This document shows, in pieces, positions 34,697 through 46,624 of a DNA stretch of 64,000 bases. The notes under the pieces were generated by a model. It searched no databases. It was given only the letters and a program-made list of their open reading frames with translations, and was not told where the DNA came from. Numbering within the stretch: the stretch's first letter is position 1; each line of letters begins with the position of its first letter. Source of the DNA: Plasmopara viticola (lineage: Eukaryota; Oomycota; Peronosporomycetes; Peronosporales; Peronosporaceae); NCBI GenBank assembly GCA_001695595.3, contig MBPM02000107.1, forward strand, positions 1 to 64,000, given 5' to 3'. A program made the translations under genes and the position numbers.

Positions 34697-37600
34697 TTGA
34701 CGTGGGAGAAACGACATGTAGAGACAAAAATACATTTTTACATAATTGCTAATTTTACGAATACGGACGAAAGTACCGTTATTGCTTTTGGAAAAAATAA
34801 CATGTGATCTTTTGTGTAAATTACACCAATCTGGGTACGTCTGTTGTATACGTTCTCGTCAATTGTAGGGTTCGTCTAAGCCATTCGTGACATATGTAGC
34901 TACATACCGCAGCAAAGTTGCGTCATCCTTTAACGAGAATGATCAGATGGCGGTGATGGATACAAGTTGAAAAAGCAAAACATATTAGTTAACGCATTCT
35001 TGCACCGCCCGAAATAATAGCTAGCACATATCACAACTGTATGCGCGGTATAACATATGCGGAGCTCTACTAGTGTCCATGAGAAAGGATGAAGTGAAAG
35101 ACCCAATTAAAAGAGCGTCGTTGTGGTTAAGTGCGAGGCTACAGAGGCTCTCGATGGAAGCCGGGCCATTGCACTTCAGCAATGACTAAGGTGACCCACC
35201 GCATGTACTCGATTCTCATCAGTAAACTAGAATATTGTATCTGCTAAGAGGTTCACAGTACGACCCTTGGCGGTCTATTAGGTCGTGAGGAGACAAATTG
35301 CTCATTTTTTGTGGACCAAGTTGTATGTGGCGCAAGTGAGAGGTGCACCAGCGGGTGAAACGCGGTCACACTATCGGCAACCTTGCTAATGCCAATCCCT
35401 CAGTATAGATTTTGTTTTTGGCATGCCAAAAAAGCCGTGAGATGACACCGGTAAAACATACTCTGGGACAATCTGAGAGACAAAGGACGGTATAAATAAG
35501 CAGCGCTGTTCATTGTCCGCATCTATACACATAATGAGCTCACTGAGTCTCTAAGAGAGACTTCTACCTACGAAACCGTTTTAAGAATGTGTTTGAGGTG
35601 CTTGATTACAGCCCGTTCACAGTGGACGATCCGCAGACCATTGGTAACAATGCGCGGATACGCCAAAGAATTAACGCATCATGCTGATACTCGTAGACTT
35701 TGCATCAAACAATGTCCTTTAAGCCTCAATAGTCCACGCAACTTTTTGCTTGAAAGGTAAAGTGAACTTCGCATTTCGTTAATGTCACCATATTGATGCT
35801 CGAAAATAGAAAATACCGAGTTGCTTGCTGACTTTTGCCCTCTCGCAAGTCAGAGGGTTGGTGTCCAGATAGACTTAAGGTCTATAGACACATACAAGAC
35901 GAAATGACTGAAAAGAAAGACACTTTATAAAGGCACACCGACCGATAGGGCGGAAGCAACAAGTTAACATCTTGGACTGATGATTTGCCATTCTAAAAGA
36001 CTACAAACACTGCTACTGCTGTCTTTAATGTCATACTGTGCTCACGCTTAATCTAATCCCTAAAAATCATCGCCTAGAGAGGCCTAGCGTACATGATCGA
36101 CTTTTTTTCAAAGAATGCAAAAGCACTCAGTCCTCTATATTTACTCGCGTAAGTTGTATTATGACCCGTGCTTAGTCAAATTGCACTGGGACGTACGCGG
36201 AAGCGATACAAAGAGCAGACTTTCCAGTCAGCGAAGGATTTGCATGGAGGGCCACAACACATGTCTTGAGGGTGCGAGTCAAGCATATTGTACGTGGAGT
36301 GATGCGACGTGCACTCAAGGCTCCAGTCGGACAAGACCTGAACTTCGTGGAGATAAAGCACACAATGCGTGTCGCGGCGAAGGTAGTTTTGATCGTCAGC
36401 GTTACGTTCATACTGGGATGTGTCTGCTAGACCTCAGCCACTAGCAGCAACAAGACGGAAAGCACTATATGTGCTTAATGAAGCAAGGACGTCATTCCCC
36501 CTTCTCGCTTCTCAATAGATTGACTAGTTTCTTAATAAGTGGGATGCATGCTTGCGTGGCACCATCACAAAAGCATCTTGGTAACTGACAAGGATGTCCT
36601 TACTCCATGAACTCATAGGAACTTGAGGCTCACATGAGCAGTATTTTTACTGATGTTGTAGACGGTTTCAATCATGGTAATCAGCGGATTAGACGTAAAC
36701 ATACTTTCCGCCACCAAAATTTTAGGGATTGGTGCCAGAAGAAGAGCTCATCATGAGCTCTCTGATGATCCGTGCTCAACAGAGAGCTATGCGGTAAACT
36801 ACAAATCAAAGGACGACAGTACCTTAGTCGCCGATGGCAATATAACAGCTGAGTAGACATACCGTTCCACATTCACATTGACTTTACCAAAGCTGCTGCA
36901 AATGGCAAGCAGAGAGTACAGCTTTCTGTACATTTTTAACCAGCACCTTCAAATGATGATGCTCATCACATCACAATAAGCATTCTGCTCGGAAAACAAG
37001 TACGAAATGCGTGGGGTGCGTTGTAATAACACTGATCGCTAGTGATAATGCAGTATGTGATGCAAATTGTGCTGCTATGGAAACCGCTCTTTGTTCTAGG
37101 GACCACATCAGAATTTTCGCCCTGACGTTACAAGCTGCAGATCACGAGCTGGCCGATGCCAGGAATGGTAAGTCCCAACTTTGGTCATATTCGTTTCGAA
37201 CAGAGGATGACTGATGCGCGTTGTGCAAGCAGCAATTGATCCGTTATCCAATGGCATAGTACAATGACGTGTGCTATTCGTGTACTGAGAGCTTGGCTCG
37301 ATTTCTACTTGTTTTAGGACGTGGACTCCAAAGACACTTTAGGTGCGGTCGACAAAGAACCGATAATAGTGAGTTTTGAGTTTTATAAGAAGCTGTAACG
37401 CTTATATAGTTTGTCTTTAAAAAGCAAACAAGCAACAACGGTGATGTTTAATGCACATCACGATAAATTAAGCATTTCGAAGTCTTGGCGAAGTTGTAGT
37501 GGAGTTGTGGAAACAGAAATGCCAATATATTGTCATGTAATAGCTTTAGTAGTGAGGAGCCGACAGAAAAGCAGTTTACAGTCGTATGACTACTGCTTAA

Positions 37601-40600
37601 TTCATATCAGTTGGGAATTTTGTACTTAACCGTAATTGTGATATGCTTTACTTCCGATAAAGATATATTTTAGGTTTAGCTAGGAGTTAAAAAGAAATAG
37701 AGAGTAAATTAAGGCTTAATATTAAGACTAATACTTCAGGGTGCTACGGTCCAAAATTCCAGAGACATACCTTGTTAGGGAGAGTAATTACACTTCATGA
37801 GCTTAAAGTTTGACTTAATCACTAGGTTGATCTAAGGCAACTCACACCCAAATGTCTAGGCTCTAGCATAATGCCAAGTTAGGTGTTGGAATTAACGCTA
37901 TTATTAGTCACCCCAGCGTACAGACAAAAAAAAGATCATGGCTCACTAAAGAAGTTTCCGCTTCTTCAAAGTCTAGACAGCAACGCCCATCAACCAATCT
38001 TGCCCGAGCTGGTCTGACGGCTCGTTCAAGCTCTAGCTCGCGGGAAAGCTGCGCCACTTCAAAACAAAATCTTGGCGCCCGTGAAGCGCCTCAGCTTTGC
38101 AGTATACGCGCCTTTCTCGTGGAGGCGCAACGTCGACGGAATTTGTTCGAGTGAAAGGCCACTGTGATCGAATTAGCGGTGCAACTCGAAAAAACAGGGT
38201 CTGGTACACAACGCTGTTGTGCGGTAACGATCGGCGGCAACAATGGCCTTGTTCCTCAAACTAAAAAAGAACGTGATGTTCTTGTAATAAGATTTGCCTG
38301 TATCTGTGACAAATAATGATGGAATGCAGCAGGCTATAGTAGATCGACTGGAATATGGATACATAAAACTTTGAATTGAGATCAACTCAAGCAACCTACA
38401 GAGCGTCTTCCTCATGCTCAAAGGTGTTTGCGCAACACGAAAGAAAAAAGACATTAGTACTCGAGAAAAAAATATCTACGTAGCCAAAAAAATAATGGCT
38501 GGAAGGAAGATTAGTCCAAATTTTGGTGCAATACAGCAAAGAAAACGAAAGTGTATTCGGTACTTTGACGCTGACAAGACTTAACGATGCAATCATGCGA
38601 TTCCTCGGCAAATGCGCAGCTTTTGAGCTCATACAAATCTTTTTGCTTCTCACGATAGCTTGCACATCATAAGCTGTGCTTTCTTCCTACAAAACCATAC
38701 CAAGAAGTTTGTGACGGAGATTGTGGCGGAATGTCTCTCGCAAAGCTTGCGATACCTCAACTCTACATTTTGCTTCAAATCGAGGATGAACAAAATAAGC
38801 TCTCTGATTATCGTGGAATTCTGAGGAAGTCAACTTGTGTACCTGTCGGTAGAATTTCTGTCGTGATGGTGCTGATTGGGTAGGTAGCCTCATCTCGGTG
38901 GGAATAAGGACAGGAGAATGACGCCATCTGAAAATTCTCCGACGGTGCGCCAGCTACGAAAGCGATCAGATCGGCTAATGAGTGTGGTATATAACTTTGT
39001 GTGCCTCGGATAGGCAGGCATCCTTCTTTTCAATACTGGACTATCCTCTATAACAAAAGTTGCCTACTTTCATAGCAGGTGAAGCTAACACGTCGTCTAG
39101 CCAAGCTCAAGCACGGTGTCTTCGTGGACTGAAAATTTAGAGCGTACGATATGTGACATCCTTTGGAACAAGTAGCCTTTCCAACTGATCAGCTTTTATA
39201 CCCTGATAAAGTAATTGGTTGACTTCGATACGCGGATAAATCGCAGATTATCCAGTGCGCACTTGGGCCATGGGTATTCAAATACATAAAGCCTTGCTTC
39301 GTATCGAATTAGATCTTGCGTTGTCGATCGCATCATACCCTGCGTTCGTACCTTAGTAATACTGAAATTTACCAAGAAAGATCGCTGATCATGAATATCT
39401 TCTACTCATAAAAAACGACCGCCTCGATGTTCAGTTAGTGCAAACTTACGCTACCAGTAATAATAGCACATATCCCACCGATCAAATCTTTCTATAATTT
39501 GATCTGTGTCAGCTTTTCAAGTCTATGAGTTGTTAAATTCAAATAACTCATCTCATCTGTCAGTTCACTTTTGATCAAGTTAAGCGTTTTTCCTTATTCC
39601 CCCCTGTCTGTACGTTATAAACAACCTTATTTAATCTCTTTTACACATGATTATCGAGTCAGCATCTTTGGTTGCCCTAACTAAGCATTTTGCTTTCGAT
39701 TTATTTACCAGCCCATTGGGATTGTTCTTTGTGCATCGTCCTCACACTTCAAGTCTATAGGTCCCAAATCAGCTTAATGAAAGTGGGGATCTTTGTGCTT
39801 GATCTCGAACGGACATATGAGTTTTGAATGCTACAAAGGAAAACGCTGACTATTAAGAAAGCTTTTTAAGACTTTTAGCAAGCTTTCCTCGACAATAACT
39901 TCGTTAGCCGATGGACGCCACTCAGGTCGGTCTTTGGTTTGCGCCGTTCGTCAGCATTGTTATGACTTGGTGTGGCAGCTGGACACTAAGTGGAGTGACT
40001 CATCAGAGTGCCTTCGTGCCAAATAGGAAACACAGAAAAATGCGCAGAAGCAAAAGTAGTTCGTATTTGCAATCACGATAAGAGGAGTTGTGACGGTCAA
40101 TCGTAAGCGAATGTCCACGATTGACGCGCACAAACGTAGGGTTTTAGAGTCGTGGACCGTCAATTATATAAATTTACGCTTATTAGAAGTGGTAAATGTT
40201 AAGCAGCTGCCCTCTCTTTTACCACAAACAATTGAGCCATATCTACCAAGAGAGACGAAGGTGCTATTAAATTACATAAAAGGGTGGAGACGTGGAGATT
40301 TGCGAGTTCAAGCAGAAAACTGCTTTTGCGGCCCTTCAGCTATCTTGTGCCGACAAAACTGCAATTAAGAATTGGATCAGTCATTTACACGCAGATCTCG
40401 TCTCCACATCCGATGGGCTTGATGCACTAGTGTGACCGTGCTCGTTAATTACTAGCTCAGATATAGTCAAAACATACTAAGCTTGATTCCAGTTCACCTA
40501 CGGTCGTTGCACAGATGAGTGCGATTGCAGCTCGCAGTCAATTTGCAGACTTGGAAAAAGTTTAAGTGAATGTCAAAGCCTCGGGATTGACTTATCGGTA

Positions 40601-41698
40601 GATCGAGAAAAATTGGAATGTTCTCCGAATTAAACTAGGAGCAAGAGAACATGCGTACTCGGTTGCTGACAAACCAGCATGTGTCATCCAGCGGCTGCGA
40701 GTAGAGCGGTTTTTCCGAGTCTTGCCAAAATTGTTTTGTCGATTCCTTCGGCTACCCTGACGGCGTGGACAAGCCTTACAAGACCCCGGGTGTGAATCAA
40801 ATCGACATCTTCTTTTCTAAAAGCCTTGTCGAAACGGGTTCACCTTAAGCCCTACAGCGAAATCAGAAAGATTTATTTAGGAAAAAATAAAGCTTTGAGC
40901 AAGAAGTCCGAAGTTGTCGAGCTAATTTATCAACAGCTGCAGCCAAAGACCCCACTTCTGCGCCAAGACAGACTACGTCAGAGCGTTTTGACGCGAAATT
41001 GTCTTGCAAGAATAATGCTATCTGTGAAGACAACAACTCAAAACATTGGTCAACCAAGCCATACATTTGAAGCTGACGTTTTCATCAAACTTCTTTTGCT
41101 TGACACATCAGCTACACTTTGTGCGACTTTGCACCAACAATTGCTATTATCCACCTCTCACACGCTAAGCAATTCATAGTAGACAAACCACGCTGAGAAG
41201 AAAAGCATTTGGCAACTTTCTTGTTAAAGATGCTCGGCTTACAAATTGCTAAAGATTGTAATTGTTTTTTATAAAATGCGGACGTAACTCACTTCCTCTA
41301 GAGTTCGAATTGTAGACTCAAGCAAGTAGTGATTTCTGTGTCTTTAATACCGCTCCTTTCCCGTGAGCACGACATCAGATAATACGTCGGCTACAATTCG
41401 AAATCGGTATGTGCATTGCAACGAGGAAAAGAGCAAGACGTTTGACAATGGCTGCCACATAGTTCCTAGAAATTATTAGCAAAATTTGTAAATCTGAGTC
41501 AGTAATGTAGGCGAATTGGAATATAGATAAAAAAACTAATTACCTCTGATTGGCTAATAATAATGTTCATGATGTTCTCTCGTCTGAATATATTGAAGAG
41601 CGTAGAAAGTAAAATCATTAATTCATCATTTCGAGAGATCACATCCCCCATTTCTTCTCCAGTCAAGACCTGTCGCATCGACCACCTCATAATCTGTA
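34697..41698. other. Gene-sparse region between the two cystatin genes
   Basis: Seven kilobases with only short frames. The one stretch of coding character is a minus-strand frame at 38687-38893, listed separately. An inverted pair of AGAGCTCATCA/TGATGAGCTCT type lies near 36740-36765. I recognise no intact gene here. Confidence 0.45.
38530..38893 (-). pseudogene. Possible small LYR-like protein, broken or spliced
   Basis: From an ATG at 38893 a 68-codon frame reads FYRQVHKLTSSEF and ends with SQALRETFRHNLRHKLLG. A second, charged frame (YREKQKDLYELKSCAFAEES) follows in another phase after about 40 bases. The FYR motif near the N-terminus plus a REtFRhN element is reminiscent of LYR-motif mitochondrial assembly factors. 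A 43-base GT-AG intron could be drawn but does not give the better frame, so a frameshifted relic is also possible. Confidence 0.3.
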
Positions 41699-42663
41699 AT
41701 GGTCGCTGCTCTTACCCTTCTGTTTACGTTTAGCGCCTTTGCAGCGGCAAGCGAAGTCATGACCATCGGCATGACAGGCGGTTGGAGCTCGACGAACATA
41801 ACATCTGATGTTACAAAGTTGCTGACGGACGCGCTCGTGGGCACCAATTACGCCAGCTCGGTGGGCGATACGCGGGTGTGCTACACGGAAGTGACGTCGC
41901 TGAAGACACAAGTGGTTGCTGGCGTGAACTACCGCTTTCACATCGACGGATGCAACGTCACGGACTCAGATGGCGTGTGTTCTGAGTCGACTTTGACGTC
42001 GTGTGAGCCGTCTGGCTTTGTGGTGCAAATCTTTGAGCAGTCGTGGACTAACACGCTCAAGGTCACGAGCATCGAACCTGAGCAATCGTCCACTTTCATG
42101 GCGCCCACGAAAGACGAGGAGTCGTCATTGACACAAAGTACGTAAGCGGGCTGTGTGAATGGGCTTGACGTAGGGGAGCGATGAGATGTAGTGATAAAAG
42201 ATGCAATTCTACTCTTCTATTCGTCTTGGTTGCACCCTTTACAATGTCTAAATAATCTATTGATGTTTGTTGTATAGAGTTGTCGAAGGAAGAAAAGAGG
42301 GCGATGGACGCATGGATCCATACTAATGGTCTTAACAAGTTCGGAGATGCACCCACGACGGTATACTTAGGAGGTACTCCATTGTTTAACGAGAAAACGG
42401 GCGAAACGATAGACCGCTATGAATACATTTTGAGGCGGCATCCCGACCGTCCATGGCACGTTAGCGGGGTGACGGCCACGCTTTTGGCGGTGGAGAAGGC
42501 TGAAGACGCAGTGGACGAGACGCAAGGTCAGGGATCCGTTACCGGGGTTCTTTCCATGCTTGGTGTGTTCACTGTGGTGCTGAGTGGTGTGGCGATATTA
42601 AAGGTGCGCCAAGGAAAGCGTGACCGCTTCGGTTACAACCCTATTCGTACGCGTGGGCAGTAA
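41699..42663 (+). CDS. Membrane-anchored cystatin-like protein
   Basis: Two exons, 41699-42137 and 42278-42663, are joined by a 140-base intron (donor A|GTACGT, acceptor TATAG). They give 274 residues with matching phases. Residues 1-18 are a signal peptide (MVAALTLLFTFSAFAAAS). The cystatin domain has GMTGGW (27-28), QVVAG (71-75), SW (115-116) and cysteines 61, 85, 94 and 102, all at the same positions as in the gene at 34310. Exon 2 adds a charged linker with GGTPLFNEKTGETIDRYEYI, one transmembrane segment at about 233-255 and a short basic tail ending at 274. The inhibitor domain would sit on the outer or luminal face of a membrane. This form may be the ancestral one and the 34310 gene a derived secreted form, or the reverse. 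Confidence 0.8.
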
Positions 42664-45174
42664 AGGAGACGACACGAGTTCAAGGAATTGGTCTAGAAAT
42701 GGGCAGCAAGAGAGAAAAGCCGCTGCGCAGCGAGCGGTCGAGATGATTTGAGGATTTACTTTGCCGTTTATGTAATTCAATGTATAAAACGAGTCAATAC
42801 CTTGGCGATAGCTATAAAAACACGTGTTTTGCCATATGCAAATATTAAACTGCCTTTAGTTATGATGAAACATTGCTATAAAAACCATTGATGAAGTTAT
42901 TCGTCCGTTACGGTACATATCGCTCCTCACGGTATCAGTATATGCTGTAGAGTTTAATGACGAAGGAATGAACATGCATTGCTACGAAGTAGCAAAAATA
43001 CGCAACATTCGTGCTACGTAGATCACTAACTGTCGTCAATCGGGGCATAAACTAGTATCAGGTGAATTAGTTAGGTTTACTTCATATTTGGGGCGACCCA
43101 GGTGGTAAATTAGTCGAGCGCTAATGGAAGAAACAGAGTACGGAATCAATAATGTTGGTTCGGAGCCGTGAGTTTAGGAGACTTTTGGAGTTGGAAGCTT
43201 AGAACCTCAAAAGGCGCATCGAGTACTGACGTTGAAGCTAATCATATCAAGAACGAGTCCAACAAACCATCACGAGCTATAGCAGAATCACTATATACAA
43301 GCAACACCAAGATAACCATGCGCGTTGAGCCTTCGAAGATAAATGACCCAAAGCAATGCGATAATTTAACTTTCAGCCATAGTGACGTGTGGCGCCCACA
43401 AAATGCAGCTGACAGGACTGACGCCATTGTCACCCAATAGAAGTAGCGAATCTTCTTTGTGGCCTGCTGGCTCGATGTATGAATCGTGAATTTCTGCCCC
43501 ATTACGACTTAAATAGTTCTTGGCGCCGTTCGCCACCAAAAAAGTAAGTGCCTTGACTGTCACAGCACGCATATGTGTGCACACTATCAACACTAGTAAT
43601 ACGCGAATGGTCAAAGGTGTCTTTTTTCCATCGACGGTTGCCTTTCATTTGGCGCATCTAAAGAACTCCATCGCAATTTGAGGTAAATAGGGTCCAGGTC
43701 CCTTCACGAAGCACATTGTACACAGCAGAATACACATTTTCGATGACTACTAGGGACAGAATCAATGGTAGATTTTAAGCTAAATTTCGTAGAGAAATGT
43801 GTATTTTTTAGAATGTTGCGTCTGTTTTCGCATCTTGTGTCGATATTACATTGCTATATGTTGAATTTGTACTATTGCCAATCATCTTGTAGTTATAAAT
43901 GCCACAGCGATTTAAAAAACGCCTTTCAACGCTAAGGCCAAGTCGCTATTACATTATCAACTTCAATAATGGTGTAGCACAATTTGCAACAATGACCGTC
44001 TTCACGGCAGCGTCACAAAACCTACCATTGCTTTCACATTGCTATTTCTCTTCAACTATGAAGCAATAGCTTGATTATAAATTCCTTCGTTGCACAAACT
44101 CTTTGCAATCCAGATGTCATATCGTTGTGCCTAAGAAGAGGAACGATGTATGTCCAAGTGTCTTGCACGATTCAGCTCATTTAGCATTTTTTGCAAATAC
44201 GCGCCGAGCTCATTTAGCATTTTTTGCAAATACGCGCCGAATTTTGCTACGGCAGAATAAATTGTTGAGTTGCATTGACAACAACTTTGCGTCATATCGT
44301 CGGTACTATTGTGGCGAATAGATTGTAAGTGTCCGAGTTAGAGGCGAACTGCAAGGTGCTTGCTCAAACAGCATACCAGACCAACAACTACTTGAAGCGA
44401 ATTATTTCTAAGTCTAAGCTGTGCGTCTCATTTTCATCCGTGTTTACCGAAACTTTAAGTTATAATCTTACCCGAAAGAGGTAATGTACGATCGTTCCTA
44501 TCATCTGAAGCTACTAATGCTGGTTTGAATGTGCCAATACCTTTCAAATACTATATCTTCTTCTCACAACAAGTATTGTTGTCTAGCTTCGGGAGGTTTA
44601 CCACTGAGCTCAGCATAACGGACTTTTTCCAGCCCGTTTGATCCCACTAGTTGCGTATGATAATGTCGAGATTGCATGGGCTTTAACACTGTTATTCATG
44701 AATGTTTGCTGCTGGTAAACTTTTGCTCAGTATCAGCAACCACATCCTGATTGGCTTTGCTTCCTAGTGGGTTCGCCGCCCTGTTGATTGTGAGTATTAG
44801 TGAGGACACACAATTCCTAGTATGTGTAGTTTAATTGTCCAGGAATATTGTGCTTTTATCGTTTCTGATAATGGGGATGAAATTCTGTGTTAAAAAGTCC
44901 GCATGAAATCCCCGGCTGTCATCTAATCAATAATTACACATATTCAAAGTGTTATGGTGGTAGTCAATATGATAACTGACACACCCTTCTTCTTAAATGA
45001 TGCTGGAGGTGCTATAGATGTAGCACTGCTGACATCGATAAAGTCCTTTTATCTTAATAACATTACAAGTTACCTAACAAAAAAAAATTAATTGAGTAAT
45101 ACGTATGTACTATTACCTTGGAAGCAATCCGACAAGGAGAAAGTCGAACCTCGGTTGATTCAAAATCCAAAAGT
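42664..45174. other. Intergenic, nothing recognised except a short tandem repeat
   Basis: Two and a half kilobases of AT-rich sequence. A 33-base perfect tandem repeat lies at 44174-44239. A minus-strand frame at 43366-43614 begins with a signal-peptide-like stretch but has no in-frame ATG. No supported gene. Confidence 0.45.
44174..44239 (+). repeat. Perfect 33-base tandem duplication
   Basis: The units at 44174-44206 and 44207-44239 are identical (each starts AGCTCATTTAGCATTTTTTG and ends ACGCGCCG). The duplication keeps a frame open but codes for nothing recognised. Confidence 0.9.
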
Positions 45175-45824
45175 TGCCTCCCTTGTGCATGCCTGGCGTC
45201 TTCCCGAATTCTGCCCGTGACTGTGACCGCATCAACACGCTGCAGCCATGGAAGCAGGCTTTAAGTGTTCAGTCTGTACCAAAATACCACAAATAATACT
45301 TAGTACAAGTGAGGTCGTACACATAGTCGTGTTGCTCAGTGCACGGATATGTCTGTACCGCAGTAAGTTGCTGCAAATGCTTCATTTGTGCCGTTTCAAT
45401 GTAATTTTCTCGAATCCATAGCTTCTCAGGACCCCTGAGCTTTGCTATTCATCTTAAATCAGCAATCTTGTTGCTAGAGCACTTAAGCACCACCAGCCTC
45501 GACAACGTTGCTACCTCCTGCAGACTCTCGATCGTATTGTGCGAGAAATCTAGACAACAAAGAAAAGTCATCTACAGTCACGCGACTATGCGTCTTCGGC
45601 ATGAGTTTAATTAGTTGAATTTATTCAACTGACGCACATCTTCTAGGCCTTTTAGACTAGTGATACAATTGAACTACTAATACAAATCCTTTATCAAAAT
45701 AGTTAGATCCTACCGCCACGTTTAGATACTGAGCTCTTGGCATGATGCTCGCCAGATCCTCTAGACTCGAGAGCTGCTCGTTTGCCGCGATCAATTGCAG
45801 CTCTTCGTCGTTCTCGGCTCGCAT
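45175..45824 (-). pseudogene. Leucine-rich-repeat protein gene, inactivated
   Basis: The minus-strand ATG at 45824 starts a frame with NDEELQLIAANEQLSSLEDL. A 57-base GT-AG intron can be drawn from about 45713 to 45657, leading to SLKGLEDVRQL. Further on the LRR pattern is clear: LDFSHNTIESLQEVATLSRL, VLKCSSNKIADLR and LWIRENYIETAQMKHLQQL. A closing LPWLQRVDAVTVTGRIRED lies near 45235-45180. In-frame stops (for example the TGA right after KIADLR) and shifts show that it is dead. It is head to head with TIM10, with starts 116 bases apart, so the two may once have shared a promoter. SDS22/dynein-light-chain-1-like LRR proteins have this layout; the exact orthologue is not identified. Confidence 0.6.
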
Positions 45825-45939
45825 GGCTACACTTAAGCGTGGTTTTAGGTAATAGTGATTATAGATACAAGTTTGATGTTTTATTATGAGGCCTGTCCAA
45901 AAGGATGTATGGCTCCCATCCATTGTGGTATATAACATC

Positions 45940-46257
45940 ATGAACTTTGGCGGTCTCTTGGGTGGAGCCGCGGCCACGGGCGTGCCTCAGCAGCCTTCGC
46001 AGCAGTCGCAACTTATGATGGCGAAAGTAGAAATGGCTTCCTATGCGGACGTATTTGAGCGTCTATCGCGCGTGTGTTTCCAAAAGTGCAAGTTTAAGTA
46101 CAACGACGGCCAGCTAAACGTGGGCGAAATGAGCTGCATTGATCGTTGCGCCGGCAAGTACATGCAGGCTTATAGCTCGCTGAGTGTCAAGATGGCACAG
46201 GTGGAGAAGGAAATCATGGACCAAGCTGCTGTTGGTGCAGGTGTGCAGCAACCTTAA
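45940..46257 (+). CDS. TIM10: Mitochondrial intermembrane-space chaperone Tim10
   Basis: A single exon of 105 residues starts at the ATG at 45940 (MNFGGLLGG). An upstream in-frame ATG at 45886 would add 18 residues unlike the family, so I prefer the later start. The twin CX3C motif is plain: CFQKC (46-50) and CIDRC (66-70), separated by 15 residues, each within a helix. Small Tim proteins form hexamers with Tim9 that escort hydrophobic precursors across the intermembrane space, and the cysteines form two internal disulfides after oxidative import. Length and cysteine spacing match the family. The Gln-rich N-terminus is slightly long. Confidence 0.88.
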   Translation: MNFGGLLGGAAATGVPQQPSQQSQLMMAKVEMASYADVFERLSRVCFQKCKFKYNDGQLNVGEMSCIDRCAGKYMQAYSSLSVKMAQVEKEIMDQAAVGAGVQQP

Positions 46258-46413
46258 GAAAGAAAAAGTATAGACAGAGCGTCAATTCAGGTGAATTTTG
46301 CAGTTCGATTTTGCTCCAGAGAACACATGCTTCTCTTAGTTGTCTCCTCCTAACGAAGATATATATAGTTGTTAACGACCGGCGGCATTGAAAATTTAGC
46401 TTTACATTATATT

Positions 46414-46459
46414 GCTCAAGTTGCTCCATTCTTGGAGCTCAAGTTGCTCCATCCTTGGA
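46414..46459 (+). repeat. 23-base tandem repeat between two 3' ends
   Basis: Two units of GCTCAAGTTGCTCCATNCTT plus GGA at 46414-46436 and 46437-46459, with one difference. They lie in the short spacer between the convergent TIM10 and kinase genes. Confidence 0.85.
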
Positions 46460-46624
46460 GTTGACAAGCTCATACAAAGCTTATCATGTGTTAATTATCG
46501 ATCAACCTCGGCGTTTGAAACAGTATCCGTCGTCCTGTTCTCCTTATTCTACGCGCTCTGGTTTGACACGCGTAATGATGGCTTTGATAAAATTCTACTT
46601 GGCGTTGCTTGATCGTGGTGCGAG

